Shown here piece by piece: positions 34,215-43,728 of a stretch of 64,000 nt of DNA. Every line of letters starts with the position of its first letter. The stretch's first letter is position 1. A program made the translations under genes and the position numbers. The stretch is from contig JABSRZ010000011.1 in the NCBI GenBank assembly GCA_013214705.1, positions 1 through 64,000 of the forward strand. Reading direction: 5' to 3'. Origin of the DNA: Hyphomicrobiales bacterium. GTDB taxonomy: Bacteria > Pseudomonadota > Alphaproteobacteria > Rhizobiales > OSC116. The notes under the pieces were generated by a model. It was not told the origin of the DNA. It saw only the letters and a list, made by a program, of their open reading frames with translations, and searched no databases.

Positions 34215-35059
34215 ATAAAGTCATTCTATCGTTGCAAAATATAACCAAAACCTTTGCGCTCGGTGCACACGAAGTGCGGGCAATTGATGATGTGTCATTG
34301 GACATACACCGGGGTGAATGCCTCGCGATTGTTGGCGAATCTGGCTCGGGAAAAAGCACCCTTGCCAATATGATTTTGGGCATTTTTGAGCCAACTAGTG
34401 GCGAGATTCTGTTCAATAACTCTGTCCTGCCAGCCGTTAGAGATTTGCCGCTGCGCCGCGCCATTCAACTGGTGCAGCAAAACCCGCTTTCCTCACTTAA
34501 CCCCAGACGCAAGATAGCTGCATCTTTGCGGTTGGCGCTCGACGTGCATTCAATTGGTGATAAAAATGAGCGCCAACAAAAAATTGGTGAATTGTTAGAA
34601 GAGGTCGGTTTAACCGCGGAACAACAAAACAGGTTTCCGTCCGCACTTTCGGGTGGGCAACGCCAGCGTGTGGCCATTGCCCGGGCTTTGGCCTGCCAAT
34701 CGGAATTATTGGTATTGGATGAGCCAACCTCGGCCTTGGATGTATTGGTACAGGCGCGGGTTTTGAACCTATTGAACGAGCTACGGGCAAAGCGGCAGTT
34801 GACCTATATATTCATCACTCATGATTTGTCGGTGGTGCGCAACATTGCTGACAGGGTGGCGGTTTTTAGGCACGGAAAATTAGTTGAGTTGAACAAGGTC
34901 GAGAAAATTTTCTCATCACCCGATCATGCCTATACACGCGGTCTGATTGCGGCGATTCCGGTGGTTACACAAGATGAAGTTTTGCTGCGTGATTCACTTG
35001 GAAATGATGGTTCAACGGGAAATCATAACTTACTAGGAAATAAAGAGGAAACAAGATGA
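34211..35059 (+). CDS. ABC transporter ATP-binding protein, DppF type
   Basis: A 282-residue ATPase. It has Walker A GESGSGKST, the Q-loop VQQNPLSSLNPRRKI, LSGGQRQRVAIARAL and LLVLDEPTSALDVLVQAR. It also lacks the C-terminal cysteine region and ends in a polar tail rich in Gly and Asn. With the gene at 33330 it makes the ATPase pair for the importer 29826-35059. Its stop overlaps the GAF gene by four bases, which links transport and enzyme genes in one operon. Confidence 0.92.
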   Translation: MNKVILSLQNITKTFALGAHEVRAIDDVSLDIHRGECLAIVGESGSGKSTLANMILGIFEPTSGEILFNNSVLPAVRDLPLRRAIQLVQQNPLSSLNPRRKIAASLRLALDVHSIGDKNERQQKIGELLEEVGLTAEQQNRFPSALSGGQRQRVAIARALACQSELLVLDEPTSALDVLVQARVLNLLNELRAKRQLTYIFITHDLSVVRNIADRVAVFRHGKLVELNKVEKIFSSPDHAYTRGLIAAIPVVTQDEVLLRDSLGNDGSTGNHNLLGNKEETR

Positions 35060-35562
35060 CGGATTTGTCTAATTTTGCCACGGCGCTGGCGAAGGCTGAA
35101 AACCAGCCGCAGTTTACTTATGAAAGTCTTTACATATTTGCCGACCAGTTAATTGGTGCAAAATTGTTCACCCTCACTGCAATAGATAATAGACGCCAAA
35201 TGGCAAGGCGCGTGTTTTCTAATTTGCCAGAGGCTTACCCATTGCTTGGCACCAAGCCGATGCCAGATGATATGTGGACACAACAAGTTATTGGGCGTCA
35301 TGAGACGTTTGTCGCCAATAATATTGACGCCATCGCCAACGTGTTTTTTGACTATGAGTTGATAAAATCGCTTGGCTGCGAGTCGGTGATAAACATTCCG
35401 ATTGTTGTGGCTGGTAAAGTTTTGGGTACTATCAATTGCCTGCACCAAGCCAACCATTATTCGCCAAACCATGTTGCTTTGTCAGAACAATTAAAACTTT
35501 TGGGCGTGGCGGCTTTTCTTTTGAATAATTCTCGTTCATCATTGGGAGATACAAATGAGTGA
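35056..35562 (+). CDS. Small GAF-domain protein
   Basis: A 168-residue protein that is mostly one GAF domain: GAKLFTLTAIDNRRQMARRV at the start, a middle helix FDYELIKSLGCESVINIPIV, and the final strands AGKVLGTINCLHQANHY. No output domain is present. Single GAF proteins bind small ligands or, in the free-methionine-sulfoxide reductase branch, use cysteines; only one or two cysteines (Cys in LGCES and INCLH) are seen here. It overlaps the ATPase gene by four bases and HyuA by eight, so it is part of the operon. It may sense or handle the substrate of the HyuA/HyuB enzymes. Confidence 0.8.
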   Translation: MTDLSNFATALAKAENQPQFTYESLYIFADQLIGAKLFTLTAIDNRRQMARRVFSNLPEAYPLLGTKPMPDDMWTQQVIGRHETFVANNIDAIANVFFDYELIKSLGCESVINIPIVVAGKVLGTINCLHQANHYSPNHVALSEQLKLLGVAAFLLNNSRSSLGDTNE

Positions 35563-37624
35563 TAAATCTATACGTGTGGCCACTGATGTTGGTGGAACGT
35601 TTACCGATCTGGTGTGTTTTGAAACTGATTTAACCAGCGGAGAGTCTGTGATCATCACCGCAAAAACGGACACCACGCCGCCAAATTTTGAGCAAGGCGT
35701 GTTGAATGTGCTGGCCAAGGGCAATGTTGACCCTGCCACCATCGATTTTTTAGCGCATGGCACAACTGTGGTGATAAATTCACTTACCGAGCGAAAAGGC
35801 GCAAAAGTCGGCTTGATTACCACGCTGGGTTTTCGCGATACATTAGAGATAGCCCGCGGCAATAGACCTGACTTTTTTAATTTACATTATGAAAAGCCTG
35901 AACCATTTGTGCCGCGTTATTTGCGTAAAGAATTGCCGGGTCGGATGTCTTATCAGGGTGAGGAAATGACCGCGCTAGATTTGAGCGGTTTAAAAGAAAT
36001 ACTAGATGGGTTTAAGCAAGAAAAAGTTGAAGCCGTGGCCATTTGTTATTTGCATTCATATGCCAACCCAGACCATGAATTGCGCACTTTGGCTGAAGTT
36101 GCCAAACTTTGGCCAGAGGTGGCAGTGGTTTCGTCTCATCAAATAACCCGCGAATGGCGGGAATATGAACGCACCAGCACCACTGTACTTTCGGCTTATG
36201 TACAACCATCTGCAGAGCGATATTTGCAACGCTTAGATGCCGGGTTAAAAGCCAAAGGCTTTAAGGGCAGCCCTTATATTATGCAATCTAATTGCGGTGT
36301 GGATTCGCTTGAATCGGTTTCAAAAATTCCCATCACCATGGTTGAGTCTGGCCCAGCATCTGGTTTTTGGGGCGCGGCCGAGCTAGGCAAACAAATAGGT
36401 GAAGCTAATGTTTTGGCGCTTGATATTGGCGGCACGACTGCCAAATGCTCGCTAATTGAAAATGGCCAAATATCTATTATGACTGATTATTGGATCGAGC
36501 GTGACCGCACATCGGCTGGTTATCCGATTATGGTGCCAGTGGTGGATTTGGTTGAAATTGGCAATGGCGGTGGCTCTATCGCCTGGGTTGATGATTTTAA
36601 AAAATTGCATGTTGGGCCGCAATCGTCTGGCGCAGTGCCGGGCCCGGCGGCTTATGGCAAAGGCGGCCATGAAGCCACTTCGACCGATGCTAATTTATGG
36701 CTGGGGCGAATTAATAAAGACTATTTCTGTGGTGGGGCTATTTCTGCAGACATGCAAGCTGCCAAAAAATCTTTGGCCGCCATTGGCGAAAAACTTGGCG
36801 TGGATGTAGATGAAGCGGCACGCGGCATCATTCGGATTGCCAACAATAACATGGTCAACGCGCTTAAATTAATTTCGTTAAATAGAGGGTTTGACCCACG
36901 CGATTTTACCATGGTGGCGTTTGGTGGCGGTGGGGCGATGCACGCAGTGGCTTTGGCGCAAGAATTAGGGGTTAAAAAAGTTATCATTCCGGCTGGAGCG
37001 GCGGTATTTTCGGCTTGGGGTATGATGATGTCAGACCTTCGACGGGACTATTTTGTCACCCATTTGGTGGATTTAATACCTAGCGCGGCAGAAGAAATAG
37101 AGCATGTATTCGCGACTTCAGAAAATGAAGCCTATGAGCGTTTTGAAGCCGAAGGGGTTGCGCGGTCTAAAGTTAAGTTCGAGCGTTACGGTAAATTCCG
37201 CTATCAAAACCAAGAACACACAACCGAGGTATTGTTGGCGCAAGGAGAGGTAACCAGCGACCGTTTGGCCGAAATAGAAGCTTCATTTCATGACACTTAT
37301 GAACGCGAATATACTTACCGCTTGGATGCACCGGTTGAAATGGTGGGCATTCATTTGGTCGCCTCGGCAGAGGTTGGCAAATTAAAAATGACTGAAACCG
37401 AGGCTGCCGGGACGTCGGTAAAAATTGCTTTAAAATCGCAACGGGAAGTTGATTATGCGCTTGAGGGCAAGCATATGGCGGACATTTATGATGGTGACTT
37501 GTTGGAAAGCGGCATGACGTTTTCTGGGCCGGCGATTGTTGAAGATGCGGGCACAACTGTGGTTGTTCATCCGGGCAATCAGGTTAAAATCGACGGTTAC
37601 GGAAATTTACACATCAGCTTTTAA
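35555..37624 (+). CDS. hyuA: Hydantoinase/oxoprolinase subunit A (HyuA)
   Basis: A 689-residue HyuA-type subunit, full length. The N-terminal ATP-binding motif is RVATDVGGTFTDLVCFETD. The middle domain starts with LALDIGGTTAKCSLIENGQI, and GNGGGSIAWVDDFKKLHVGP and AFGGGGAMHAVALAQELGV follow in the normal order. The family (5-oxoprolinase, N-methylhydantoinase, acetone carboxylase relatives) uses ATP to open or carboxylate a carbonyl substrate and works with a HyuB subunit, encoded directly downstream. Hydrolysis of a cyclic amide such as 5-oxoproline or a hydantoin is the likeliest reaction. The exact one is not fixed by sequence. Confidence 0.92.
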   Translation: MSDKSIRVATDVGGTFTDLVCFETDLTSGESVIITAKTDTTPPNFEQGVLNVLAKGNVDPATIDFLAHGTTVVINSLTERKGAKVGLITTLGFRDTLEIARGNRPDFFNLHYEKPEPFVPRYLRKELPGRMSYQGEEMTALDLSGLKEILDGFKQEKVEAVAICYLHSYANPDHELRTLAEVAKLWPEVAVVSSHQITREWREYERTSTTVLSAYVQPSAERYLQRLDAGLKAKGFKGSPYIMQSNCGVDSLESVSKIPITMVESGPASGFWGAAELGKQIGEANVLALDIGGTTAKCSLIENGQISIMTDYWIERDRTSAGYPIMVPVVDLVEIGNGGGSIAWVDDFKKLHVGPQSSGAVPGPAAYGKGGHEATSTDANLWLGRINKDYFCGGAISADMQAAKKSLAAIGEKLGVDVDEAARGIIRIANNNMVNALKLISLNRGFDPRDFTMVAFGGGGAMHAVALAQELGVKKVIIPAGAAVFSAWGMMMSDLRRDYFVTHLVDLIPSAAEEIEHVFATSENEAYERFEAEGVARSKVKFERYGKFRYQNQEHTTEVLLAQGEVTSDRLAEIEASFHDTYEREYTYRLDAPVEMVGIHLVASAEVGKLKMTETEAAGTSVKIALKSQREVDYALEGKHMADIYDGDLLESGMTFSGPAIVEDAGTTVVVHPGNQVKIDGYGNLHISF

Positions 37625-37641
37625 TATTGAGGAGAGGGACT

Positions 37642-39306
37642 ATGACACAATCTAAATATGACCCGATTACGTTAGAAATTATTCAGAATTCGCTGCAAGC
37701 CACGGCCGATGAAATGTTTGCCGCCATGCGCAAAACCGCGATGAGTTCGATAATCTATGAAGTGTTGGATATGGGCACAGGCATAATGGATGGCAAAGGC
37801 AATCTGGCCTCATCAGGCGCTGGCATACCGGCTTTTATCGGCGTTTTGGACAAAGCCGTGGCGGTGTTAATTAAGAAGTTTGACCAGCCGGGAGACATCG
37901 AACCGGGTGACGTATTTGCCACCAATGACCCTTATTATGGCGGGGTGACACATTTGAATGACATCATAGTGGCTATGCCGGTATTTGTCGGTGATAAAAT
38001 CATCGCGTGGACGGCCAATATTGCTCACAATTCTGATGTTGGTGGCATGGCGCCGGGGTCTTTAAGCGGTGATGCGACTGAGATATTTCAGGAAGGGTTG
38101 CGATTGCCTGCTATCAAGATCATTTCAAAAGGCAGGCCTATTCAATCTGTTATGGATATAATTACGGTTAACTCGCGCATGCCGGATGTATTAAAAGGCG
38201 ACTTGTGGGCGGCCATTTCATCCACCCGCATTGGGGTGAAGCGGCTGTTGGAATTGTCGGCAAAATATGGCGTTGATACGTTTGAATATGCCATGGTTTC
38301 ATTTATGGATTTTGGCGAAAAAGTCTCTCGCACCGAAATGGCACACCTGCCGAAAGGTGTTTTTGAGTTGTCGGAAGAACAAGATGATGGCCGTATTTTT
38401 AATGTAAAAATTACCATTACCGATGATGATTTTACGGTTGACCTGCGCGATAACCCCGACCAGACCAACAGCCCGGTTAATACCAGTCGTGATGGGGTGA
38501 TGGTGGCTGCGCAAATGATTTTTAAATCGCTTACCGACCCTTATTCGCCATGCAATGAAGGCTCGTTTAGGCCGATAAATCTACTCACCCGCGAGGGCAG
38601 CGTATTTCATGCGCAAGAGCCAGCGCCCATTGGGTTTTATTATGAAATTGAACTGCGGGTATATGATTTGATTTGGCGCTGTTTGGCGCAAGTGATGCCA
38701 GAGCGTTTGGCGGCCGGGCATTTTGCCTCGGTTTGTGGTACATTTATTGGCGGCATTCACCCAGATACTGGACGCCAATATACAATTATCGAACCGCAAA
38801 TTGGTGGTTGGGGCGCTAGCATATCGCGCGATGGAAATAATGCCATGTTCTGCGGGTTTCATGGCGAAACTTATAACTGCCCGGCCGAAATTAATGAGGC
38901 GCGCAATGGCTTGATTGTTGACCGTATGGAATTGAATATGGAAGCCGGTGGTGAAGGCAAATATACCGGTGGGCGCGGCATTCGGATGGATTATAGACTG
39001 CGCGGCGATGATGGATTTTTAACCGCTGGCTATACCCGGTCTAAAATCCCAGCTTGGCCAGCTGATGGGGGCGCTGAGGGCTCATCTAATTATATAGAGG
39101 TTATTCGTACCGATGGTTCGGCCGAAACCTATGCATTTGTTTCGGGGTTAACCACCAATAAAGATGACATTATTAGAGTTGTGACCGGAAATGGTGGCGG
39201 GTTTGGCGACCCGAAAGATAGAGACCCCGAAGCCATTCGCCAAGACATTCGCAATGGGTTTATAAGCCCAGAACGGGCCAAACAGGTTTATGGATATGTA
39301 AAGTGA
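37642..39306 (+). CDS. hyuB: Hydantoinase/oxoprolinase subunit B (HyuB), copy 1
   Basis: A 554-residue HyuB-type subunit. Landmarks are DPITLEIIQNSLQATADEMF, then FATNDPYYGGVTHLNDI, GSLSGDATEIFQEGLRLP and NTSRDGVMVAAQMIFKSL. The C-terminus has GGEGKYTGGRGIRMDYRL and GNGGGFGDPKDRDPEAIRQD, as expected. The ATG at 37642 follows GGAGAGG; an in-frame TTG at 37627 is rejected. It pairs with HyuA. A second HyuB gene of similar sequence lies at 41272 in the same operon, so one HyuA may serve two B subunits. Confidence 0.92.
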   Translation: MTQSKYDPITLEIIQNSLQATADEMFAAMRKTAMSSIIYEVLDMGTGIMDGKGNLASSGAGIPAFIGVLDKAVAVLIKKFDQPGDIEPGDVFATNDPYYGGVTHLNDIIVAMPVFVGDKIIAWTANIAHNSDVGGMAPGSLSGDATEIFQEGLRLPAIKIISKGRPIQSVMDIITVNSRMPDVLKGDLWAAISSTRIGVKRLLELSAKYGVDTFEYAMVSFMDFGEKVSRTEMAHLPKGVFELSEEQDDGRIFNVKITITDDDFTVDLRDNPDQTNSPVNTSRDGVMVAAQMIFKSLTDPYSPCNEGSFRPINLLTREGSVFHAQEPAPIGFYYEIELRVYDLIWRCLAQVMPERLAAGHFASVCGTFIGGIHPDTGRQYTIIEPQIGGWGASISRDGNNAMFCGFHGETYNCPAEINEARNGLIVDRMELNMEAGGEGKYTGGRGIRMDYRLRGDDGFLTAGYTRSKIPAWPADGGAEGSSNYIEVIRTDGSAETYAFVSGLTTNKDDIIRVVTGNGGGFGDPKDRDPEAIRQDIRNGFISPERAKQVYGYVK

Positions 39307-39332
39307 AAGTTTAAAAACCAAAGGAAATTAAA

Positions 39333-40133
39333 ATGTTAAAACCGTTGAAAGTTATGTATTTTAACCCGGTGGGAACTTCAGGTTATGACCAAATGTTTGC
39401 AGATATGGTAAAAGATCATAAGCTTCCGGGAACCGAGGTTCACGTCACATCCCTGCCGGCGGAAAATGGCGCTTTTACACATATTGAATATCGCGCCTAT
39501 GAATCTATGGTCACCGGTGGGACGATAAGGGCAGCAAGAGCGGCGGCCAAAGAAGGGTTTGATGCGTTTGTCATCGGCTGTTTTTATGACACCGCATTGC
39601 ATGACGCGCGGGAAATGTCTGGCGAAATGATTGTGACCGCACCATGTGTGGCGGCGGTTGAAATAGCCAGCAGCTTGGCCAATCGGTTTGGGATCATTGT
39701 TGGCAGGCGCAAATGGGTCAATCAAATGTCATCTACGGTTAAAGACATTGGGCAATATGAACGGCTTACTGGGTTTTACCATGTGGGTTTAGGGGTGAAT
39801 GATTTTCAGACAGATCATGCAAAAACCAATGAGTTATTGATAGAGGCGGGGCGCAAAGCGGTTGAGGAAGACTATGCCGAAGCGCTGATACTTGGTTGCA
39901 CATTGGAAGTTGGTTTTTACAAACAAATTGAACAGCAGCTCGGCGTGCCGGTGATAGACCCTTCGATCGCCGCGCTTAAACGCGCTGAATATGGCGCGAT
40001 TTTAAAACGCCAATGCGGCTGGATACCTAGCCGCAAATGGTCTTGTGAAGCACCACCTGAAGCAGAATTAGCCCAACTGGGTGTTTTTGATGAGGGCGAA
40101 GCCTTTGGCAACCGCATCATTGTTGCGGCTTGA
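39333..40133 (+). CDS. Aspartate/glutamate/hydantoin racemase family protein
   Basis: A 266-residue protein with the two-cysteine active site of the Asp/Glu racemase fold: Cys83 in VIGCFYDTALHDARE and Cys189 in LILGCTLEVGF. The opening NPVGTSGYDQMFADMV replaces the NPN-type start of classic hydantoin racemases but keeps the phosphate-loop-like turn. Two-base proton transfer between the cysteines would racemise a hydantoin or amino-acid carbon. A maleate-isomerase or decarboxylase role is possible in this superfamily. It is placed between HyuB and an M24 peptidase gene, which supports racemisation of the HyuAB substrate or product. Confidence 0.85.
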   Translation: MLKPLKVMYFNPVGTSGYDQMFADMVKDHKLPGTEVHVTSLPAENGAFTHIEYRAYESMVTGGTIRAARAAAKEGFDAFVIGCFYDTALHDAREMSGEMIVTAPCVAAVEIASSLANRFGIIVGRRKWVNQMSSTVKDIGQYERLTGFYHVGLGVNDFQTDHAKTNELLIEAGRKAVEEDYAEALILGCTLEVGFYKQIEQQLGVPVIDPSIAALKRAEYGAILKRQCGWIPSRKWSCEAPPEAELAQLGVFDEGEAFGNRIIVAA

Positions 40134-40162
40134 ATTAGTATCTATATTGGATTGGAAGTGAG

Positions 40163-41260
40163 ATGAGTTTTGAAATTTCAAATACACGTTTAAAGCAATT
40201 GCGCCAAAAAATGCGTGTCGCAAATGTTGGGCTATTGGCGCTGGGGCCAGCCGAACATATGCAATGGCTTTTGGGTTTTCACCCGCATGCCGATGAACGG
40301 CCTTGTTTGCTATTGATAACCGCCGACAGTGAAGCTTTTTTAATGCCAAGTCTAAATGCTGAAGGCAGCCGCGACCATACAGACATAAAGTTTTTTAAAT
40401 GGTCGGATGATGAAGGGCCAGCGCAAGCCTTAACCGCGATGTTGTCGGAATTAAACCTTACCGATGTGGCAAAAATTGCAGTCGATGAAACCATGCGGGC
40501 AGATTTTGCGTTGTTATTGCTCGGGCAATTGCCAAATACTGAACATCAATTCACTAGCGATACGCTTGGTATATTAAGAATGAAAAAAGACCAAACTGAT
40601 TATGTGAGCCTAAAAGAAAATGCACTGATTTGCGATGGCGCCATGCAAGCTGGGTTTGAAGCGATAAAAATTGGTGTGTCTGAAACTGATATCCAAGCCG
40701 TGATTAAAGATTATTTTGCTGCACATCACGCGCCGATGCTGTTTGGCATTGTTGGTATTGGCTCAAATGGGGCTTTTCCGCATCATCAAACAGGCGAGCG
40801 TTTGGTGCAAGATGGCGATGTGGTGTTGATTGATATTGGCGGTAAGAAAGGTATTTTTCCGTCCGATATGACTCGGATGGCCATTGTTAATGAGGCGCCG
40901 GAGGATTACCATAAAATTCATGCGATTGTTGAAGCCGCCGTGTGTGCAGCCTTGAAAGCCGCCAAGCCCGGAGTGCGGGCAGCTGAAGTAGATGCCGCCG
41001 CCAGAGAGGTTATTGAGTTGGCGGGCTATGGCGAATATTTTGTTCATCGTACCGGGCATGGCCTCGGCCTCGAATTACATGAACCGCCCTATATAACCGC
41101 CACTTCAGAAACCATATTAGAAGCGGGCATGGTGTTTTCCATCGAACCGGGGATATATTTGCCGGGCAAGTTTGGCATCAGGCTAGAGGAAATTGTTATT
41201 TTACGCGAAGATGGGCCAGAAATATTATCTGAATTGTCGCGTAAAGTGCGGGTGGTTTGA
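40163..41260 (+). CDS. M24-family metallopeptidase (Xaa-Pro peptidase/prolidase type)
   Basis: A 365-residue pita-bread protein. The N-terminal 125 residues form a creatinase-type N-domain. The C-domain keeps all the metal ligands: the two aspartates in LIDIGGKKGIFPSDMTRMAI, the histidine in GHGLGLELHEPPY, and glutamates in FSIEPGIYLPG and RLEEIVIL. Because the ligands are intact, a metal-dependent Xaa-Pro peptidase or related amidase is likelier than a creatinase, which lacks metal. It may cleave a proline-like or N-acyl dipeptide taken up by the operon transporter. Confidence 0.88.
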   Translation: MSFEISNTRLKQLRQKMRVANVGLLALGPAEHMQWLLGFHPHADERPCLLLITADSEAFLMPSLNAEGSRDHTDIKFFKWSDDEGPAQALTAMLSELNLTDVAKIAVDETMRADFALLLLGQLPNTEHQFTSDTLGILRMKKDQTDYVSLKENALICDGAMQAGFEAIKIGVSETDIQAVIKDYFAAHHAPMLFGIVGIGSNGAFPHHQTGERLVQDGDVVLIDIGGKKGIFPSDMTRMAIVNEAPEDYHKIHAIVEAAVCAALKAAKPGVRAAEVDAAAREVIELAGYGEYFVHRTGHGLGLELHEPPYITATSETILEAGMVFSIEPGIYLPGKFGIRLEEIVILREDGPEILSELSRKVRVV

Positions 41261-41271
41261 AAGGCTAAAAA

Positions 41272-42846
41272 ATGTCACAAAGAGTTGATGGTTTTACAAT
41301 ATCTGTCATTCAAGCGTCATTGATTGCCAGTGCCGAAGAAATGTTTGCAGTGATAAAAAAAACCGCAATGAGCCCGATAATATATGAAGTGTTGGATGTC
41401 GGAACTGGCATAACTGACGCAAATGGTGAGCTTTTAAGCTCTGGAGCGGGTATACCATCATTCATTGGCGTGTTGGACAAAGCGGTTAAACGCATTTTAC
41501 AAATTTACGGCAAACCGCAGATTAATGATGGCGATTTATTTGTAACCAATGACCCATATTTTGGCGGCGTGACGCATCTAAATGATGTGGTGATTGCCAT
41601 GCCGGTGTTTGAATCTGGTAAATTAATTGCGTGGACGGCATCGATTGCGCATTGGAACGACATTGGCGGCATGGTCGCGGGCTCGATGTCGGTTGATGCC
41701 ATAGAGATTTTTCAGGAAGGATTGCGCTTACCTGCGGTTCGTCTATTTGATGCCGGGCAAAAAATAGACTCGGTATTTGACATTATTATGGCCAATTCTA
41801 GGTTGCCGACATTTGTCAAAGGCGACCTGTGGGCGCAGATTGCGGCCAGCCGACGCGCTGGCAATAGGCTGCAAATATTGGTCGACACTTATGGCCATGA
41901 CGCTTATCTGCAAGCCATTGAGGCTTTATTTGCCGAAGGCGAAGCGCGCGGCTTGGCAGGCTTGGCAGAGTTGCCTAGCGGCAGCTTTGAAGTTGAAGAA
42001 GAACAAGATGATGGCGCTTTGTGGCGGGCAATCATCACCATATCTGATGATAAATTTGTGGTTGATCTAACTGGCAACCCGGCGCAAACAAATGGCCCGT
42101 TTAATACCAGTCGTGATGGCGCTATCATCGCCTCTCAGATGATTTTTAAGGCCTTGACCGACCCAACCTTATTTGCAAATTCTGGCTCATTTCGGGCTTT
42201 AGAAGTTATCACCGTAGCCGGCACGGTTTTTCATGCTACGCCGCCTGCGGCACATGGGTTTTATTTTGAAACCCGCATCAGATTATATGACATGTTGTGG
42301 CGTTGCTTGTCGCAACAGTTTCCAGAGCGCTTGCCCGCTGGGCATTTTGCCTCTATTTGTGCGACGGTTATTGCTGGCAACCACCCCGATACTGGGCGGC
42401 GTTATACCATGGTCGAGCCGCAAATGGGCGGCTGGGGTGCGACCAACCAACGTGATGGGTTGGATGCCATGTATGCCACCGGCCACGGCGATACATTTAA
42501 CTGCCCGGTTGAAATATGTGAAGCCCGCTATGGTATAGATGTTGGTTATAAAAGACTGAATGATTTAGTGCCAAACGATGATTTGTATAAAGGCGGGCGC
42601 GGGGTTGAGTTGAGTTATTTACCTCGCGGTGCGGCCATTTTATCGGCTGGTTATAGCCGCAATCGCATACCGGTTTGGGGCGCAAATAATGGCAGCAATG
42701 GTGGCACCAATGGGCTTGAGGTGATTAAGCCAGATGGCAGCACAAAACCCTATGCATATGCCAGCGGCATTGCCATTGAACCGGGTGACCAAATTAGAAT
42801 TTTTACCGCCAATGGCGGCGGATGGGGCAAAGCTCCCAGAGCTTGA
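41272..42846 (+). CDS. hyuB: Hydantoinase/oxoprolinase subunit B (HyuB), copy 2
   Basis: A 524-residue HyuB paralogue with the same order of landmarks as the copy at 37642: SVIQASLIASAEEMF, TNDPYFGGVTHLNDVV, MSVDAIEIFQEGLRLP and FNTSRDGAIIASQMIFKAL. The C-terminus GGRGVELSYLPRGAAILSAG and FTANGGGWGKAPRA ends about 30 residues earlier than copy 1. No HyuA lies next to it. The copies are clearly diverged, so this is an old duplication with probable change of substrate or a mixed complex. It is the last gene of the operon. Confidence 0.9.
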   Translation: MSQRVDGFTISVIQASLIASAEEMFAVIKKTAMSPIIYEVLDVGTGITDANGELLSSGAGIPSFIGVLDKAVKRILQIYGKPQINDGDLFVTNDPYFGGVTHLNDVVIAMPVFESGKLIAWTASIAHWNDIGGMVAGSMSVDAIEIFQEGLRLPAVRLFDAGQKIDSVFDIIMANSRLPTFVKGDLWAQIAASRRAGNRLQILVDTYGHDAYLQAIEALFAEGEARGLAGLAELPSGSFEVEEEQDDGALWRAIITISDDKFVVDLTGNPAQTNGPFNTSRDGAIIASQMIFKALTDPTLFANSGSFRALEVITVAGTVFHATPPAAHGFYFETRIRLYDMLWRCLSQQFPERLPAGHFASICATVIAGNHPDTGRRYTMVEPQMGGWGATNQRDGLDAMYATGHGDTFNCPVEICEARYGIDVGYKRLNDLVPNDDLYKGGRGVELSYLPRGAAILSAGYSRNRIPVWGANNGSNGGTNGLEVIKPDGSTKPYAYASGIAIEPGDQIRIFTANGGGWGKAPRA

Positions 42847-42899
42847 ATAAAAAGTTTATTTAAATCTGCCTTGATGTGGCTTTTAGACCTGAACTTAAC

Positions 42900-43586
42900 C
42901 TAACGTTGGGCGGCGATAAAGGCTAGCAATTGGTCTTTGGTGCGGGTGATGTGGCTGGTTAATAGTTTTTGGCCGGCGTCGATGTTTTTATTGAGTGCGT
43001 AATCTAGCAGGGTGCGATGTTCTTGTTTTGCAGTTTCACGTTGGCGCATGACGCTCAAATGCATGCGCACATAGCGGTCAGATTGCAAACTGACCTTGCG
43101 TAGCAATGCATTGGTTAACTTTCGGTTTGCTGCGGCGTAAAGTGCTGCATGATATTCATAGTTTAGCCGTCCCCAATTGGCCACGTCATCAGCATCGTAA
43201 GAGGTTTCCATTTCATCGAGTAATTTGCCACAGCGGGCGAAATCTTCCTCTGTCATATTGGGGATAGAAATGCGAAATAAATCCACCTCGATTAGAATAC
43301 GCAGATCAAAAATCTCACCAATTTCGCGCAGTGAATGCTTGGTCACTGACGTGCCGCGGTTGTTGGAAAGTTGTACCAAGCCTTCATCATGCAAGCGTTT
43401 AAGCGCCTCTCGGATGGGCATACGCGATACGCCATATTCTGTGGCCAGCGCTTCTTGGCGAATGGTTTCGCCTTCGGCCATGTCGCCGCTTAAAATACGT
43501 TCACGTAGAGCGTCTGCAATTACATCTGGTAGACTTTGCCGCGAAATTATGCGTTTGCTGGCCATCTGCGAGCTTTCTTTGGTCAT
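42900..43586 (-). CDS. GntR-family regulator with FCD domain
   Basis: A regulator of about 228 residues. The winged helix near the N-terminus reads LPDVIADALRERILSGDMAE then TIRQEALATEYGVSRMPIRE and ALKRLHDEGLV. The C-terminal FCD domain carries its metal-site pattern, including FDLRILIEVDLFRI and YEYHAALYAAANRK with the histidine, and a later HRTLLDYAL. Such proteins sense small organic acids. The start at 43586 is tentative; the frame extends up to a TTG at 43628. A dyad TGTAT-ATTGG-ATACA abuts this start, and its 12-bp core recurs upstream of the hydroxyproline operon (50162-50181). This regulator is therefore the likely controller of that operon. Confidence 0.88.
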   Translation of the reverse strand: MTKESSQMASKRIISRQSLPDVIADALRERILSGDMAEGETIRQEALATEYGVSRMPIREALKRLHDEGLVQLSNNRGTSVTKHSLREIGEIFDLRILIEVDLFRISIPNMTEEDFARCGKLLDEMETSYDADDVANWGRLNYEYHAALYAAANRKLTNALLRKVSLQSDRYVRMHLSVMRQRETAKQEHRTLLDYALNKNIDAGQKLLTSHITRTKDQLLAFIAAQR

Positions 43587-43601
43587 TGTATATTGGATAC
43601 A
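43587..43601. promoter_or_regulatory. Candidate FCD-GntR operator at its own gene, TGTATATTGGATACA
   Basis: TGTAT and ATACA form 5-bp arms around ATTGG. The 12 bases ATATTGGATACA are identical to part of the 20-bp palindrome at 50162-50181. Shared sequence at the regulator gene and at a likely target promoter supports autoregulation. Confidence 0.6.
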
Positions 43602-43728
43602 GTTAGCATTTTTATTTGGTTTTTCCAAGCTTTAGATGCTTGGAGTGGATTGAAAAATGGCTTAGACTGGCATTGAAATTCGATTTTTTTAGTAGCTAAT
43701 TATTTAACCCGAATGGGACTAAGCCTTT

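Noticed and set aside
40163-41260. M24 protein as creatinase, which with HyuA/HyuB would make a creatinine pathway
   Set aside because: All five metal ligands are intact, which fits metallopeptidases; creatinases lack metal. No creatininase is present.
41272-42846. Second HyuB as a pseudogene
   Set aside because: The frame is intact with all landmarks; the shorter end is within family range.
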